From Paenibacillus sp. FJAT-29882 (GTDB lineage Bacteria; Bacillota; Bacilli; Bacillales; DSM-1321): 64,000 nt of DNA. Location of the stretch: assembly GCF_001510645.1 (NCBI RefSeq), contig NZ_LMVB01000001.1:1664436-1728435 (forward strand), written 5' to 3'. Of the stretch, positions 63,272 to 64,000 are shown in pieces (positions within the stretch are counted from its first letter, which is position 1; the number at the start of each line of letters is the position of its first letter). A program made the translations under genes and the position numbers. The notes under the pieces are model-generated. The model saw only the letters and a program-made list of their open reading frames with translations. It was not told the DNA's origin and did no database searches.

Positions 63272-64000
63272 TTATTTTAGACCTTTCATTAATTCTACTG
63301 TAGCCTCATCTAGCTCTCTTAAATAACTTGCAATATTAGTTCTATTCCCACTATTTACTGCACGAATGACTTCTTTTGAAAGAGAGTGTACTTTTTTATG
63401 TGGTTCATAGATTTTTACGACCATATCATCGGTTGGATTAGATCGTTTCATATTTTCCAAATGTTTGCCAAGTGTACACGAAGTATGATCCCCTATACTA
63501 TTTTCACCAAGTTTTACAAAACCACATACTGCATTATAAGCTTTCCATTTCCATAAGAGATGTTCTGCAGCAACTGGTATTAATCGTTGATTTCCTTTAA
63601 AATCCTTAAAATAAGGAAGTGCGGTATTTCTCAGGTTTTCTGCCATCGTACTTATCGTATAAATACCCTGTCCTGTTCTCATACATATGTCACTTAACAT
63701 TTGAGTCTGATGATTAATTTCAATTAATCTAGCAGTGACTTCTTGCGTAGTCGCAGATTGTTCTTCTACATTAGCTGTAATATTTTCAAAGACTGAATTA
63801 ATTCCCTCTAAAGACACTTCCATTTTATCCATTGATTCTACTGCTTGATTGATATGTTCTTTTCCTTTTGAAAACACATTTACGGCTTCTGATATCGCTT
63901 GTTCTGAAACACCAATTTCAGTTCTTAACTTCTTTACCATATCTTTTATATAGTTTGCAGAACTTTTCGTACTCTCCGCTAATTTTTTGATTTCATTTGC
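63272..64000 (-). CDS. Methyl-accepting chemotaxis protein with CZB domain, partial
   Basis: The frame is open to the window edge, so the 5' part lies outside. The visible 242 residues comprise the end of an MCP signalling coiled coil (ANEIKKLAESTKSSANYIKD; ENITANVEEQSATTQEVTAR) and a C-terminal chemoreceptor zinc-binding (CZB) domain. That domain carries the putative zinc ligands in AAEHLLWKW, DHTSCTLGKHLE and EPHKKVHSLS. CZB receptors are usually soluble and sense zinc or oxidants such as hypochlorite. This portion shows no membrane segment. Confidence 0.88.
   Translation of the reverse strand, partial: ANEIKKLAESTKSSANYIKDMVKKLRTEIGVSEQAISEAVNVFSKGKEHINQAVESMDKMEVSLEGINSVFENITANVEEQSATTQEVTARLIEINHQTQMLSDICMRTGQGIYTISTMAENLRNTALPYFKDFKGNQRLIPVAAEHLLWKWKAYNAVCGFVKLGENSIGDHTSCTLGKHLENMKRSNPTDDMVVKIYEPHKKVHSLSKEVIRAVNSGNRTNIASYLRELDEATVELMKGLK

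Overview
The window reads as a low-GC, spore-forming Bacillaceae chromosome (Bacillus or a near relative). The signs are AGGAGG-type ribosome sites with frequent TTG/GTG starts, an alpha/beta-type small acid-soluble spore protein, remnants of the spore photoproduct lyase operon splAB, a YflT-type general stress protein, an SstT carrier, and TPP and ZTP riboswitches. No rRNA, tRNA, CRISPR array or complete insertion sequence was found. The chromosome looks like housekeeping genes set in unusually decayed intergenic DNA, with many gene fragments, frameshifted genes and transposase or recombinase remnants.

Layout. 0-13.5 kb: serA under a ZTP riboswitch, an EamA permease, a DUF445 protein, an aldo/keto reductase, a MarR-regulated operon (ring-cleaving dioxygenase, LLM flavin monooxygenase, FMN reductase), brnQ, and small unknown genes. 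13.5-22.8 kb: resolvase remnant, HAD phosphatase, a tyrosine recombinase flanked by direct repeats, lipoprotein, GNAT enzyme, a frameshifted HD-domain gene, a family of dispersed CTAACG repeats, and a methyltransferase. 23.1-29.0 kb: a thiazole/oxazole-modified peptide (TOMM, RiPP) cluster of the heterocycloanthracin type. 29.3-33.3 kb: promoter, TPP riboswitch and tenI-thiO-thiS-thiG-thiF. 33.4-36.5 kb: Sir2 and NUDIX fragments, a PfkB sugar kinase and a lipoprotein. 36.5-42.3 kb: acyl-CoA dehydrogenase, a PadR-like regulator with a metallo-hydrolase, an alpha/beta hydrolase and a cytochrome P450. 42.3-51.5 kb: a MITE-like element, map, a deleted YyaL-type gene, a Cro/XRE regulator, the spore protein, a TPR protein, xylB, several pseudogenes, the YflT protein and an unknown zincin. 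51.9-64 kb: secreted phosphodiesterase, guaD, sstT, decayed splAB, guaC, a truncated iron-siderophore binding lipoprotein behind a Fur box, a tyrosine phosphatase, a polysaccharide deacetylase, a small protein, and the 3' part of a CZB-domain chemoreceptor gene.

The most interesting system is the TOMM cluster. An 80-residue precursor (leader of about 38 residues, then a core of Cys, Gly, Phe and Arg with ten Cys and no Ser or Thr, apart from the terminal Ile) is followed by a strong terminator. Next come a degenerate E1-like/YcaO-like protein, a complete E1-like plus YcaO cyclodehydratase ending in a PxPxP tail, and a double-domain SagB-type dehydrogenase. The expected product is a polythiazole peptide. 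No exporter, leader peptidase or immunity gene is visible next to it. Secondary points of interest are the recombinase with flanking repeats, the duplicated operator in the MarR operon, the recent death of splAB, and two palindromic elements of about 120 bp.
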